From positions 4,925,093 to 4,989,092 of the forward strand of contig OX030955.1 in assembly GCA_943735955.1 (NCBI GenBank): a DNA stretch of 64,000 nucleotides. The letters are read 5' to 3'. Under the pieces are notes generated by a model. The model saw nothing but the letters and a program-made list of their open reading frames with translations, did no database searches and was not told the DNA's origin. Positions 1 through 13,100 of this stretch are shown here, piece by piece; the stretch's first letter is position 1; the number at the start of each line of letters is the position of its first letter. The stretch comes from Piscicola geometra. Lineage: Eukaryota > Annelida > Clitellata > Hirudinida > Piscicolidae. The translations under genes and the position numbers were made by a program.

Positions 1-1096
1 AACTAAAATAATAAAATAAAAAAACTTTAAAATTCATCTTTATATAACAATACACTTTAGTTGAACAGATATGCCTACAAGACACAATGTCTTAAACACG
101 TCAGTTCCTTCATCGACACATGTCTCCACACAAACACGCCGTCTGGCATTCTTCAAGACACTGCTTACCGCCCATTCAATTACCATCGTGTGTCGCAAAC
201 TACATGAGCACCACTCTCACTTCTTACCATCCCATCCAGTAAATTGTATACATACATTATAAAATACAAAGCAAGTAGATAATCTCACAAGGCCACACAC
301 AAAAAAGCAGTAGCGCGCGCACGGGGAAGCATTTTTATGATTCGAGCAAGCAAAGAGGTGGCAGGAATTATAAATGGGCCTATGCTAATGCCCACAGACA
401 AACGACCGCCGTCTAAAATCCCTCGCCCATCGCCATCGCAACCTTCCTTGTAATTATATTTACATCCGAGATTCCTTTTAGCCAAAAAGACAGAATATCG
501 CTAAAGTAAAGAGCTTGAGTTGATTTTATCCATGCCATTAAACACTGGATGGTTTTTTTAATACTAAAGAATAATTATGAAATATCTCTTCATATTGCTA
601 TTAAAATCTGGAAATAATTTTTAATTTTAATAAATCCTTAACTTTAAAAATTATTGAAACCTATTTATAAAAAAAAGAAACGCGTTTACTAATGCAAAAA
701 CATGTACCTAAAAACCTTTTTCCAATCGGTTGATTCTTTAATTACAAAGGTGCTAAGAGAGAAAGAGACCAAAATGATCACTCACACAATGTCTTGAAAG
801 TGCAAGTTCACTGTGCAGAGAAGAGAATAAATCGATGCATCTAGTGTAAAGCCATAAAACCCAGAAATCTTTTTCTGAATATACCGTTTTAGGGTATTAT
901 AATAACATTGAATCCATAAAGGGAATAGAGGCTTATAAAAATAAATACATAAAAAAACCTATGAAAAAATGCATCTCAGCATCACGATTCCTTGAAATAT
1001 GCACGCAAAAAAAAATATGGGGGAAAACATTTTGCACAAAAATATATAACTATATTCATTCGCTTTCTAGTGGATACAAATAAGAATACACCAACC

Positions 1097-1262
<166 letters not shown>

Positions 1263-3202
1263 TGTGCGCATATTCAAAGAGTGTCACACGGAGCAAGGTT
1301 CAAGACGACAGCCTCCTCTTCTACACTCTTCTTGTACTCTGTATAAACGCTCAACCAAAACTGCGCTTTTTATTAATATAAGAATATTATCAAGAAACTG
1401 GTATTAATGTATTTTCAATAATCATGAAAAAGTTGACAAATGTTTTGATTTTCCATATCTGTACTATTTTAATATAAACTTAAGTTTAGATTGGGCTTTA
1501 ATTCTTTCTTAATTTTGGGATTAAAAAGTTTTATTTATTTGAAAAGTTTTTATTTTTATAATTATTAAATTACTTTGAAAATAAAGTGTTTATTGTTCAA
1601 TTCAAAAGCCCTTCATAATTGAACAAAAGAGACTAAGAAATGACAATTGAAGAGTTTGCAGAGCAAGTTCTTGATCCTTTTTGCAAATAAAAGTTCTTAT
1701 ACACCACAACGAAAAAATAGAGACCTGAATAGAATGCAAAAATGTCTTTCTTCAGCATGACCAAGTCACTCTCTTGTGATCGGGGTTCACACCCCTAATA
1801 ACTTATGTGCCTTGTAAGCAGGTGATGTATGGACGCGGCCTAAAAGAAACGCGCGTTGGGTTATTGCTCTTTTGAGTAATGTTGCCGAGGTATTTAATAA
1901 AACTACCGCCCATTCCAACTTCACTTTTATCAATTTATTTTTGTATAGTCAAATAGTTTTATTATACAAATACTGTAGGGACATCTTTCTATTATTCGTT
2001 TAAAAGAAGTAACATTTAGAAAATAGCTTAAATTATAGAATAGTAAAGGGCAGTATAATATGAAATGAAATACTATTTTATAAAGATGTTTTGTGGATTT
2101 GTACTCGATAGAAAGTCAATCATTATGTGGAAGACATGATATAACTTATCGTAAAAACGCTCTCAAAAATATGTAAATATCACCTTGAACGGCATTGTGG
2201 ATAAAAAAATACTTTTCAGAAGAAAGAGTTTATCCGCAAGCCAGGCAGTCTGCAAATCTTTAACGAATTAATTAACCAACCAATTATCTAATCAGCCTAT
2301 CGATCAATTAGTAAGATATTTAAAATATTCAATGAAGTAAATTGCTGAAAAATATATGCCTGCATCTAAGACATTCTAAAACTTTATTCTTCTTGAGGTT
2401 CCTTAAAACGTAATAGATATAACGTTAAATAAGTAATGTTGTTTTGAATTACTTATTCTAGAAACAAGAGATTAAGTGATTATTTGATGAAAAATTTGAG
2501 ATGGATCGATTGATTGGTGCAATGGCGAGAAAAGGGATGGAGTGTTCAGGGATGGGTAGACTGATGGATGCATGATTGAATGGATTGTCAGATTTGAGTG
2601 GAATGAAAAAGATGAGAAGATGGATGAAAGGGATGGATGAGAGTTTATCGCGAGTGGTTGATAAGCGTGCAGTGCTCCTTGAATTTCTTCAATTGTTGCA
2701 TACTAGTGTAAACTAACTCATCTTTGCTACATATACAATGCCTAGCATCTGGTTTAGAGTTTCTGTACCAAAGTGCCTGTTCTTTTAACTCAGCCTTCTA
2801 ATGTAAATACTCGAGCTTAATGCCATTTTAATTGCACGCCATGATGCTTGAAGTTAAGTTAATGGTAAGACGTTTTTAAACTAGGTATTTTTCTCGTTTT
2901 TCTTAGAATAATTTAGTTTAAATTCAATGTATCATAGTGCAAAAATTTCTTAATTTATAAAATGACCCTGTGATAGGGAGAATTCTCAACTTTTAGCTCA
3001 TTAGCATATTGCCTAGCATATTTTTAAAAGTACAGTCAACTTTTTATGAATTCCCTGTCATAGTTCTTGGTTGGCCTAAAACCCAGATGAATTTCAAATG
3101 TAATTCAAACGTTTTCCTTAAGTTTGAACCATCACAATATATTGAAAATACTCAACATTTTAGAAGCCTACGAAATTCTTTATCAAGCGCTTCGTTCACA
3201 AG

Positions 3203-3255
3203 CTAAACTATTGACGGCAGCCTAAACTATTGACGGCAGCCTAAACTCTTGACGG
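3203..3255. repeat. 19-bp tandem repeat, 2.8 copies
   Basis: The unit CTAAACTATTGACGGCAGC occurs twice perfectly, followed by a partial third copy with one substitution. Confidence 0.9.
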
Positions 3256-3339
3256 AAAAATAAACCTTGACATATCCTTTTTCCCAATCACTCGAACCCT
3301 CAAGTCACAAACCAACCAGCCATTAGTCAACGCCGTCAA

Positions 3340-3590
3340 ATTGAAATTAATTACTCAAGGCACGATTGTGTGCTTCGGTTGGAGCACATAAATCTCTTCT
3401 CCTTTCAAATGCCTCCTTCGTCGTTCACCATTAGCGGCTGATCAGCCCATTGTTGTCATGGCCGTCTCTAATGAATTACATGCCAAAATTATTAATGGTC
3501 GGTGCACCAATCACGATATTGTATTATATACCAGCGTATGAGTATGCCTATGTCGTGGGCATGATGTATGAGTGCTGTTTCTAGCGAATC
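3340..3590. promoter_or_regulatory. Candidate conserved regulatory island
   Basis: A sequence-complex, less AT-rich island in otherwise AT-rich DNA. It contains homeodomain-type ATTA/TAAT cores (for example around ATTAATTACT and CTAATGAATTACAT) and a SOX-like CCATTGTTG. It has no convincing reading frame. The regulatory call is inference from composition and motif density only. Confidence 0.25.
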
Positions 3591-5155
3591 AGTGTTACTC
3601 CTATGTTCTATTCCTAATAGAGGTTAGAAAAGTTTGTTAAAGTTGATATGCTTTTGAAAAGCCTAATATATTTCAGTTTTATTATCATATTTAACTAGAT
3701 GTTGATTTTATAAAGTTTAAATCGAAAATATAATATTACAAAATTATATGCTGTAGAAAACTTATACCATCATAAGATAATTTTTTCTTCAAAACTACTC
3801 AAATTCGTGGAATATTTTCTAAACTACTTTTTTCTTTTTAGACCTTTAATCTCTGCTTCACTTCAATGTTTGTTTTGCTTTCTTCTTTCTCGCAATGATT
3901 AACGGTGTTTTGAAGGCGAGTAAAAAAGAAGAAATTCAGTCAGGAATTGGTTCGCGTAATCGTGTTGTTTATACTTTCGAGCCCTTGCCATTTATCAGCC
4001 ACCTCCTTTTTCGTTTCTTTCTTCTTTTCTTTTAACGTCCTTTCTATCCATCCTTCACGCCAATGCTATTTCAAAAGTTTCTGTATGCATAATAGTGCAG
4101 TTTCTTTTTTATTGTTACGTTTTTTTGGTATTTTTAATGAAAAATGTGAAAATATAAAAGATTTACCGATTTTGCATTGATAATAAAAAGAAATCGTTTG
4201 ATTCGATGAACAATCATCGGCTCTTTGAATTTTAGTTAACAAATACATTTTTTAATGTTTAAAGATCTTTTGGAAAAAATAAATAATTAATTATCTTTAA
4301 TTTTGTGAATTTTCGATTTTAAAACGAATTATTCATCTAGTTTTACAATTTTATTTAATACTCAGAGTTTTTCTGTCAAATTGTTAACCATTACAATACT
4401 CGAAAATGAGTACCTGACAACTAGAAACAAAATGGCTATAATTGCTACCTACATGTGTTTGAAGTCTGCAATTATGATTTAGATGCTTCAAATGTAACTA
4501 TCGTCTTTTATCGTTTTAATAAATAAAAAAAAGGTTTTCAGTTGAGTTTTTTAAAATAAAAATGTAACATTTAAAAGTAATAAATATATGCTTTTTAACC
4601 GATAATGTATAAAATATTTAAATTTGGTTTTAAAGTATTATTCTTCTTAGAATCAAATAAAAGAACGCTGTTTTCCTTCGTTTTCAATACAATACAAGCA
4701 AAATGCTCATCGTATCGGTGTCTCGCCACAGTGCGCAACCGGTGCTTGTCGCTTGAGCATTCAAAACTTCATCCGTTTTTCTGTTGCACCTTGAAACAGG
4801 TTTATGAAAAAGTCTTTTTTTTTTACATTTAAGGTTTTTGTCATAATGCTCTTTCTCCAGATTGCTTATCGACTATAAAATATCATTTATATAAACTTGA
4901 AAAGAATTTTTTTTTGATCACTGGTCTTAATTTTTGAAGTTTTTAACGTGTGTGTCAGTCTCAGTGTGCGTTGGAATTTGTATGCATAGACGTGTGCATA
5001 TGCCTGAATGCATGTGTGGTGCATTACTGAGCTTAATGCGTTGATGTGGGCTTATCACGTGTTTGCACGCCTCTATATCATTTGCTATGTGGGAGGCAGG
5101 CTGTTTGCGCCTGTATGTATGTATGTGGGAGGGTTGTTTGTCGAGGATGCTGGCG

Positions 5156-5262
5156 TCTGTGTATATGTGTGTATGGGTTTGTGTGTGTGTGTTTGTGTTT
5201 GTGTGTGTGTGTGTGTGTTTGTGTGTGTGTTTGTGTGTGTGTGTGTGGGTGGGTGGGTTTGT
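5156..5262. repeat. GT microsatellite
   Basis: A TG repeat with TTTG interruptions, in the opposite orientation to the CA runs at 1097 and 6299. Confidence 0.95.
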
Positions 5263-5875
5263 ATTCATGTTAATGTATGTGTTTTCCTATTTTTCTAGTA
5301 AAAGGTTTTAAGGTTTATGTAAAAACAAAAGATAGGTAAAACAACTCATTTAATTAAAAAGACTTTCTTTTCGACTTACACCCATATCCGCTTCTGTGCT
5401 TCTCGAGCAGACTTCTAACAGATTAGCGAGCCTTTTCTTTTTCTTCAAACATAAATAAATCTAAATGGATTAGTTTCGATTGTTACACACAAAAGGCAGA
5501 CTCAAATTACAACAGATATCCGCGTACAGCGCGTACTTATTTACAAGGGCACTGTGTTTGGCTTGGCAGTTTGATGAGGCAATACTTACGGAAAGACAAC
5601 GAGTCATTAGATTGTTCCTGTGTGTCTGCGCGATAAATCAATCCTCTTCAGAGACATTCCAGCCTCCCATGTGACCCTCATACATACAAATACCCTTGCA
5701 TGTACATGAAAAACGTTTTTTTGGGTATAAAAATCTCGAGAGATTTATTCTCCATAAAGTACGCACAACTCATGCGTCGATCTTTCCATTTATGCTAGGT
5801 ATTCTCTAAAAATTTTGATAATTCAAGAAATATTGTTTAGAAAGGACATGGGTTTTTCACTAAGAAGTCTCGACC

Positions 5876-6272
5876 ACTCGTAACCTCTCGAATATCCCCG
5901 AGCTTGTTTATCCCACAGCTTTCGATGTTTTCAAAACCAAATCTTATGTAGTTTTGTAAAAATAATTGTATAATATATTTTATATTTTGTAAAAATAATT
6001 GTATAATATATTTTATATTATTTAATAAGTTAAAATTTATTTTAAATTCAAATCTTAATTCATTTTTTAATTTGAAAGAGAAAAAATGGCGTCGAATCTA
6101 GTATCGTTTTTAAAAAAGTGTTTATTGTAAAAAAAATCAAGAAACAATTTTATTTTAAATTGTTTAACTATTATTTATTATTTGAAGAAGAAATGATTTA
6201 TGATTTTTCGGTCAAATGAACTTTCGGAGTTTTGTGAAGGATTTCCGAGCTCGGGGATATACGAGTTTCAGT
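5876..6272. mobile_element. Decayed TIR element (CAGT / CTCGGATATCCCCGAG family)
   Basis: The left end reads TAACCTCTCGAATATCCCCG. The right end, on the other strand, reads CTGAAACTCGTATATCCCCG. These match the ends of the elements at 47573-48335 and 57427-61643. The interior is AT-rich, holds a 33-bp tandem duplication and has no transposase. The ends are degraded, so the borders are approximate. Confidence 0.55.
5952..6017. repeat. 33-bp direct tandem duplication
   Basis: Two adjacent identical 33-bp copies beginning TTTTGTAAAAATAATTGTAT, inside the TIR element. Confidence 0.9.
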
Positions 6273-6298
6273 CGAAACATATAAAAACCAGACATATT

Positions 6299-6496
<198 letters not shown>

Positions 6497-7194
6497 CTTC
6501 AAATCGAGTGGACGCTCATTTGTCTTGTGTGTTTGTGCAGAATTTTGTGTTGTTCCTTACTCCTGTTTGATTTATACTTGTATTATTTCTATTTTTAATC
6601 TTATGTTACCAAGACAATTATTGTCTATAAAGATATTTATATTTAACAAATACCTCAAATCCTAAATTAAAATCATTTGTCTTACAAACTTTGTAATTTT
6701 TTTTATGCCCCTGTCTTGAAGCACCTGCCAATCCACTTGGAAGGAACCCACTCAAATAAACTTTCGGCTCCATAAAAAAATAACCAAAGTAGCTTACTCA
6801 AGTAGGAAGAATACCTTTCATGCGAAGAAGCCCTCCATAAATCTAGGCAAATACACAAACGTCAGAAACCAAAGGGCCCGTTGAAGGCTTTACAACAATT
6901 AAAGACAATATTCTACTTGTTTGTATTGACCTTCTCCTTGAAACTACTTTGAAGATAAACTTTGTTTTGAAAGGCTTTTAAATAAATGAAAGTCGAATTT
7001 GGAAGACTATGTGCTTAAAACTTTTTGGAATTGTTTCTGAAGACAAATACGCATTATACAAATGATAAATTTATTTTTCACAAATTTAAGTATCTATTTT
7101 TAAAAAATTAAAAAATATTTATTTATAATTAAGAAATTAAATTGTCAAATATATTTTCAGTAATTTTAAACTTTCATCACCACCACCTTTGCAG

Positions 7195-10100
7195 CGCCTG
7201 CACCCAGAAGGTAACGACTCAGGCTCCATACAGTCAGACGACCTCTCAAGGAACTACAGCAACAACAACAACAACAACTCATACAACAGCCTCAACAACA
7301 ACATCAACAACAATCTCAACAATCTCAGCAACAGCTACAACGACAATGACAGTGATACTGGTGAGGATTTGAATTGAGTTGAAATTTAAATACCATTTAA
7401 CACTTAATTTTTTAAAATATACAAATTCAAGGCAGTTGACTAGATATTTCAAAAGCAGTTAAACTTTCTACACTAAATCGTCAAATTTAAAAAAAGGGCA
7501 AACGAAATAGCACGATACTGCAGAGGGTAGTTGAGGTCAAGCGATGGATTGTCTTGTTTTATGGCCTGTCATGCTTGCCAATACTTCCAATCTCACGTTC
7601 CACCCCCAACTCCCACCTTAAGTCTCAACGGAAAAGTTTCTAGTTTGAAATTGCAAACAAGTAATGAGATGAGAAAAATACGATATTTTAGTATTTTTTA
7701 ATATTTAATGGCATTAATTTCTTCTGAATTGGATTTTATCTTGATTTCATTACTAAATAGGTTTAAATGTAGTTAACAAAATGGAAAACTACGATATAAA
7801 ATACAAACAAAAAGTAAGTATAAAAAACTTGAAAAGGCAGTTCACAAAAAGCAACAAAAAGCATGAAGTGATATAACAAATGGAACAATGCTGTTACGTC
7901 AATAGGCCACTGAATTACGACCTTCAGCTAGCCAAAACCACCTCCCTTTGCTACTATTGACTCACAACGTTATTCCTGCTCTTTTTTGGTCTTTTCTTTC
8001 TTCACGTTTTTGAGACCTTTTTGTATCTTTCTTTCCTTTTCTTAATAAAAATATTTCAGAACTATTTAAATAACTAAAATAAAATACGAAATTCCGTAGT
8101 TCCTTCGAACATACTTTATATTTTTCTAATAAGAATAACATATACAAAGTTTTTAAAGACGAAAAGAATTGAGAGTCGGACGTTAGATCAATGGAGGTGG
8201 TAATTAAAGTGAAGGGCACATTTGTTTCTTCAAAAGTCCCTCGATAATTAAACCACATTTCAAAAATTCACTTTTTTTAAAGCTTAGTTGCATTTATTTA
8301 TTGGACAAGGATCTATTAAAATTTAAAAAGTGTTTAAAAAAAGATTTTACACGTTTAGGTGAGTAAATGTAAGAACGAAGAAAATAGATTTAATATAAAA
8401 TAAAAATAAAAACATGATATAAATAAATTCTAACAATTTTAATTTTCATATATTTTTTCTTTCCAATTAGCCATTTTATTTAAGTTTTTATCAAAAAATA
8501 ATTTATCTTCTAGATATCTTTTAGACAAATGAATCTTGATAAAACTATTTCAAGCAACCAGTTTGATATGTATTTATTTCAATTCCTTTTCACTCAAACA
8601 TCCCTCCCACAACCAGCCAACAATCGCATTTCCAACAAGAATTCTCAAAAAAAGGTACAAAAAAACGCTTAGTAGCCATAATTTATTGATGCCATTGTCG
8701 CCAATTCATACTTTAGTCACGGAATTGTATGACTGCGATAGTTTCACCAGCCAGCCAATGGCTACATAAATCCTCTTGGTCATTTGAGCAAATATTCGAT
8801 CAATATTTTTCGGCCTTTCTGACATTTTTTTTAGATTAAAGATATTTTTCATGATTTCCAATAAGTTATATTTTCTTATAAAGATGTATCTTTTGTAATT
8901 TGAAGTTTTCTCGTAGAACATCTCATTTGATTGTGACAATTTATCACAAGCAACTAAGTTTTTTTAATATTCATGAAAGTTGTTTGTTATAAAAATCTCA
9001 AATCTTTTCCTAAAGTAACACATTGTTTATTTTTTTATTGATTTATAGATAATATAATAAATAAATAAAATTTTTGTTTTTATCCAATATATATAGATTG
9101 TTTGATTAATTTTCTATCTTATTCAAAATAATTATCTTTATTTTTATTGCAAATTTACGAAATAAAAATATTATGATCGCTAAATAATGATTATTGCCTA
9201 TAATAAATTACGATGCACTCCTAAAGTATACATTATTTTCTTTTTCAGAGTATATGCAATGTATCTATAAATTGTATCTTATTCTCCCGAATACTTCTAA
9301 TTAAAAGTTTAACCACAAAACCAGCTTCTTCTTGCACCTATTTCACATAAATAACGCATATCAATCAATCTATACCGCAAAAGCAAACCAACATAAAAAA
9401 TGAACCAATTTAAAGACTTCTCACCAAGCTTCTTACAACATTCCGACAGACTGCGTGGGTAGTGTGGGCTCAGGAGATGGCATGGATGACATGGACAGTA
9501 CTGGAGGTTTTTCTAAGAATCAAAAGAAGAGAGGCATCTTCCCAAAGTTGGCCACAAACGTCATGCGTTCTTGGCTCTTCCAGCATCTCACCGTGAGATA
9601 AACTTTCTTGAATTAATTTTATTTTCTTTTAAATCTCTGTCTTTTTAACATTTCTAGTTTTTAAAAATGGTTTGTTTGAGCTTTTGAATCACTTTAAAAA
9701 CTGAAAATTTGAAATTGACTGAAATTCAAATTCGATTTTGGTTTTGGCGCCAAAACTCCATATTTTTAGTTTCTGCCATGTTTTGGCTTTCACCGAATCT
9801 AATTTAACAGTTTTGGGTAGGTTTTGGTTTTAGCCGAAACTAAAATTTTATGTTTTGGTCCAATTTTTAGTTTGGACAAAATTTATATAATATTTTCCGT
9901 AAAGCCAAAATTTGTTAAATCTATACATAATTTAACATTTTAAACTACCAATGAAAAATAAAAATAATTTAATTAAGATGTTTAAATGATATTTCGGTTT
10001 TTAATAAAAATTCGAAAAATTGACTGTTCGGTTTTGGTCAAAACGAAAAATCAATTTTAGTCGCTCTCTGCTGAAAATAGTTAAAGCAGTTCCGTAACTC

Positions 10101-13100
10101 AAAAGCGTAAATATAATTAGAGTATTTGGAGTGTTTACATTGCCAAACTCACACATCCTTACTACACCACACGAATTATGGACATTAAACACAAAACAAT
10201 GCAATTTCCCATGTATTGACTTTGTGTGTTACATTAAACTTAGAAACTACGGTGAATGCTACCAATCTAAGCTTTTCATATAGAAAAATTCAAGAATATT
10301 AAAGAAATAAATTCGATGGCATGAAAGCTTGAATCAAACTTCGTTCTAAATTCTATCGAAAATAATTTAATCTCGTACGTTTTAATTAGAGGAGTTTATA
10401 AGAAGACATAAAACAACGTCATACAATATTAAAGGGTGTCCCACTAAGAATTCTTTTTACTAAACCTTGGCAACACTTTATTTCCCACATCTCTCCGCCT
10501 TCCTATACATCCTCATACACTTCAGCAGTATTGAAGATGTATACTTCATTCATGCCTTTTTGATTACTTTTATAAATTTGGGAAACGTGAATGTTTTTTA
10601 GAAGTTGTTTTCAGCCTTCTTTATTTCTGTACTATTCTTCTCTTTCTAAAATAAAAACACTTCACACGGCACATTGCCGAACGAAGGATTAAATGATTGA
10701 ACAAAATGTATCGTAACAAGCCTGATTACTCTTTCGAAAAAGCTGAACGCTTAAGCGCTTCATAAATCAAGAAATTACGCAGGAAACAAGCGTAAATGAC
10801 ACGACAATCATGCCTTTATCACCGGATTAATTTACCGTCCTGCTGGCATGTCACACATTTTCTAGTGCCATTTGTCGCGCTGATTTGTTGCCATACTCTG
10901 AAATTACCAGTGAGGTTTATGTGTCGTTCACACTCCCCGGGCCACCTGACGGCCGTTTCAGCATCATATTTCATGCGATCGGCCCAGTATCCAACCAGCC
11001 ATTTATCCATGCTCCCTTCATAGCAATTGCTTCGAGGTACTCATTAATGTGTAGACAGCATGAATAAATTTGAAACGCCGAAAGTTTGAATGGCATTAGG
11101 TGTGGGTTTGTAAAAGATTATATTCATATATTTAGTTGAAACATTTTCTGCTTTAAGTGTTTCAAAAAAATTCATTTCATTTTATAAACTCAGAATTTGT
11201 TACTTATAATTTTAAGGTATTTAGGATCATTATGAGCCTAAATTTTCATTAAGTGAAAGAACTCATAAGCAAAGTCATCAACCTATTCTTCAATTTAAAT
11301 ATTTTGGAATATATAATTTCACAATTTTATGTTTTTCTTTAAAGTTACCTCACGAATTTTATATTTTGAATGTTTTTTGAGCTATATAAACATCCACCGA
11401 CAAGCCTATCTTCTTTCATTTTCTTTTTCCTTGATAGTTTTTTCTCAAACCGCCCATTTTTACTATTCATTCGTTCGTATTTATACTTTTCTTATCTTAA
11501 ACATCAATTTTTATCTCTTCACGCACAATTTTTCCATTTTTCATTTTTTTTCTTCTAGACGTTCACTCATTCATTCATCCTTCATTCACCCATCTGTCAG
11601 TTCTATCTATTCCTTCATCCATCTACACATACATCCATTCCTAGGCTGCATATCTTACACCAAAGAAATACACGCCAATTATCTTGGCTGTTTGATTTAT
11701 TTGCCTGTCAAATACTTCTATTATTTATCGCCTGGCTTCTCTCCCTTGCGAGATGCAACAATATTTTACGCTAGATATAACTTTATCTTAGTCAAAAATA
11801 CACGCAGATGCGTTGCTTTCAATTTCTCGCAAATATCAATTAAATTGATGTTTTTAACGTGTTTTTGTTTATGAATTTTTTTAACGATGTTCGAAATAAA
11901 ACCTCATATTATATTTTTGTCATTTATTTATTTGGCTTATCTGATGGAAAAATTGTGATAGAGATAATAACTTTGCAAATCCACTAAAATAGTTAAATTA
12001 CTAAAATTGATTTTAAGATTCATCTATTTGTAAGCCGACCGTACACTAAAAATAATTTAATGAAAAACCAATCATCCTGGCAACATAATAAAACTCAAAA
12101 ACTGTCTGTCTGTCTGACTATCTGTCTGTCTGCTTATTTCTCTGTCTGTATGAGTCTGTCTCCAATTAACCACTAGATTGAACTACCAACCTTCAGTTTT
12201 TACAAAGCAACTATCCAGCCATCAAACTTCACAATGAAGCAATTAAGCAGCAGCATTAAGACGCGAGCGGTCAGATTGATATTGATATTCTTGCTATAAT
12301 TGCATTAATGCCGAGGCACTCTGTCACAAATGCGTCATTTATGAAAAATTATGCCTCTATCTGATGTATAACATCACATACACTTATATATGTTTTTTTA
12401 TTGTTTTTTTCTTTTTATATTTGTTCATATGATTTAATTGAATTTTATTTTTGCAGCACCCTTACCCGTCTGAAGAACAGAAAAAAGAACTGGCTGATCA
12501 AACCGGCCTGACCATGTCTCAAGTCAACAATTGGTATGTGCCAACATGGATTTTCAGTGACTTTAAGATATTGAGTTTTTTCTTTTCATAGGCTTTTTAC
12601 TGAAAATATTACTTTCAATATGCTATTTTATAATTATTTCAAGTATTAAAAAAAATACGAAAAATTAAATAATTAAAAAAAAATATTTTAATTTATTTTA
12701 AATTTTAAAATTATTTTTTAATATAATCTTTTGTTTTTGTTTTCTGTAATGCTTTAGCAGAACGGTCGTTTTTCTTTTGACAAGTTCGAAATGAGAAAAC
12801 CGTCTGTGAAATATAGTAAGCCTTCTAACTCGCACCATATATATTGCTTAAATTAAAAAATATATCCACTCAGCCGTCACTACGTGTTTAAGTTGCGAAT
12901 ATTATTTTATGTATCAATATTATTTTGTATATAAATATTGGTTTAAAGTAATAATCTTTTTCTGTGAAGGTGTATTTTGTTTTAAAAAAAGGTTTTGCAT
13001 ACATTTTTAGTTTAGAGAATACATAAATTAGTTTTTTCCATGTACTATGTTTAAAACTCTTTAATTTAAATTTATCTAAAAAAATGAACATCATTCAAAA

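Larger units (their letters stand above)
9593..12456. other. Meis intron inside the homeobox
   Basis: Holds the perfect palindrome at 9741-9756, a stretch at about 9700-10080 with many imperfect copies of GTTTTGG/CCAAAAC, a complex island at 10780-11050, a CTGT microsatellite near 12105-12135 and another island at 12235-12375. A long Phe/Ser/Tyr-rich frame at 11329-11874 is pyrimidine-rich sequence, not a gene. Confidence 0.6.

Noticed and set aside
1770..1805. B box-like GGTTCACACCC suggesting a tRNA or SINE
   Set aside because: No A box at the right distance and no cloverleaf; at best a degraded fragment.
11329..11874. 181-codon plus-strand frame with ATG
   Set aside because: Phe/Ser/Tyr/Ile-rich, reflecting a T-rich strand poor in stop codons and degenerate CATTCATC repeats. 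No domain, and it lies inside a Meis intron.
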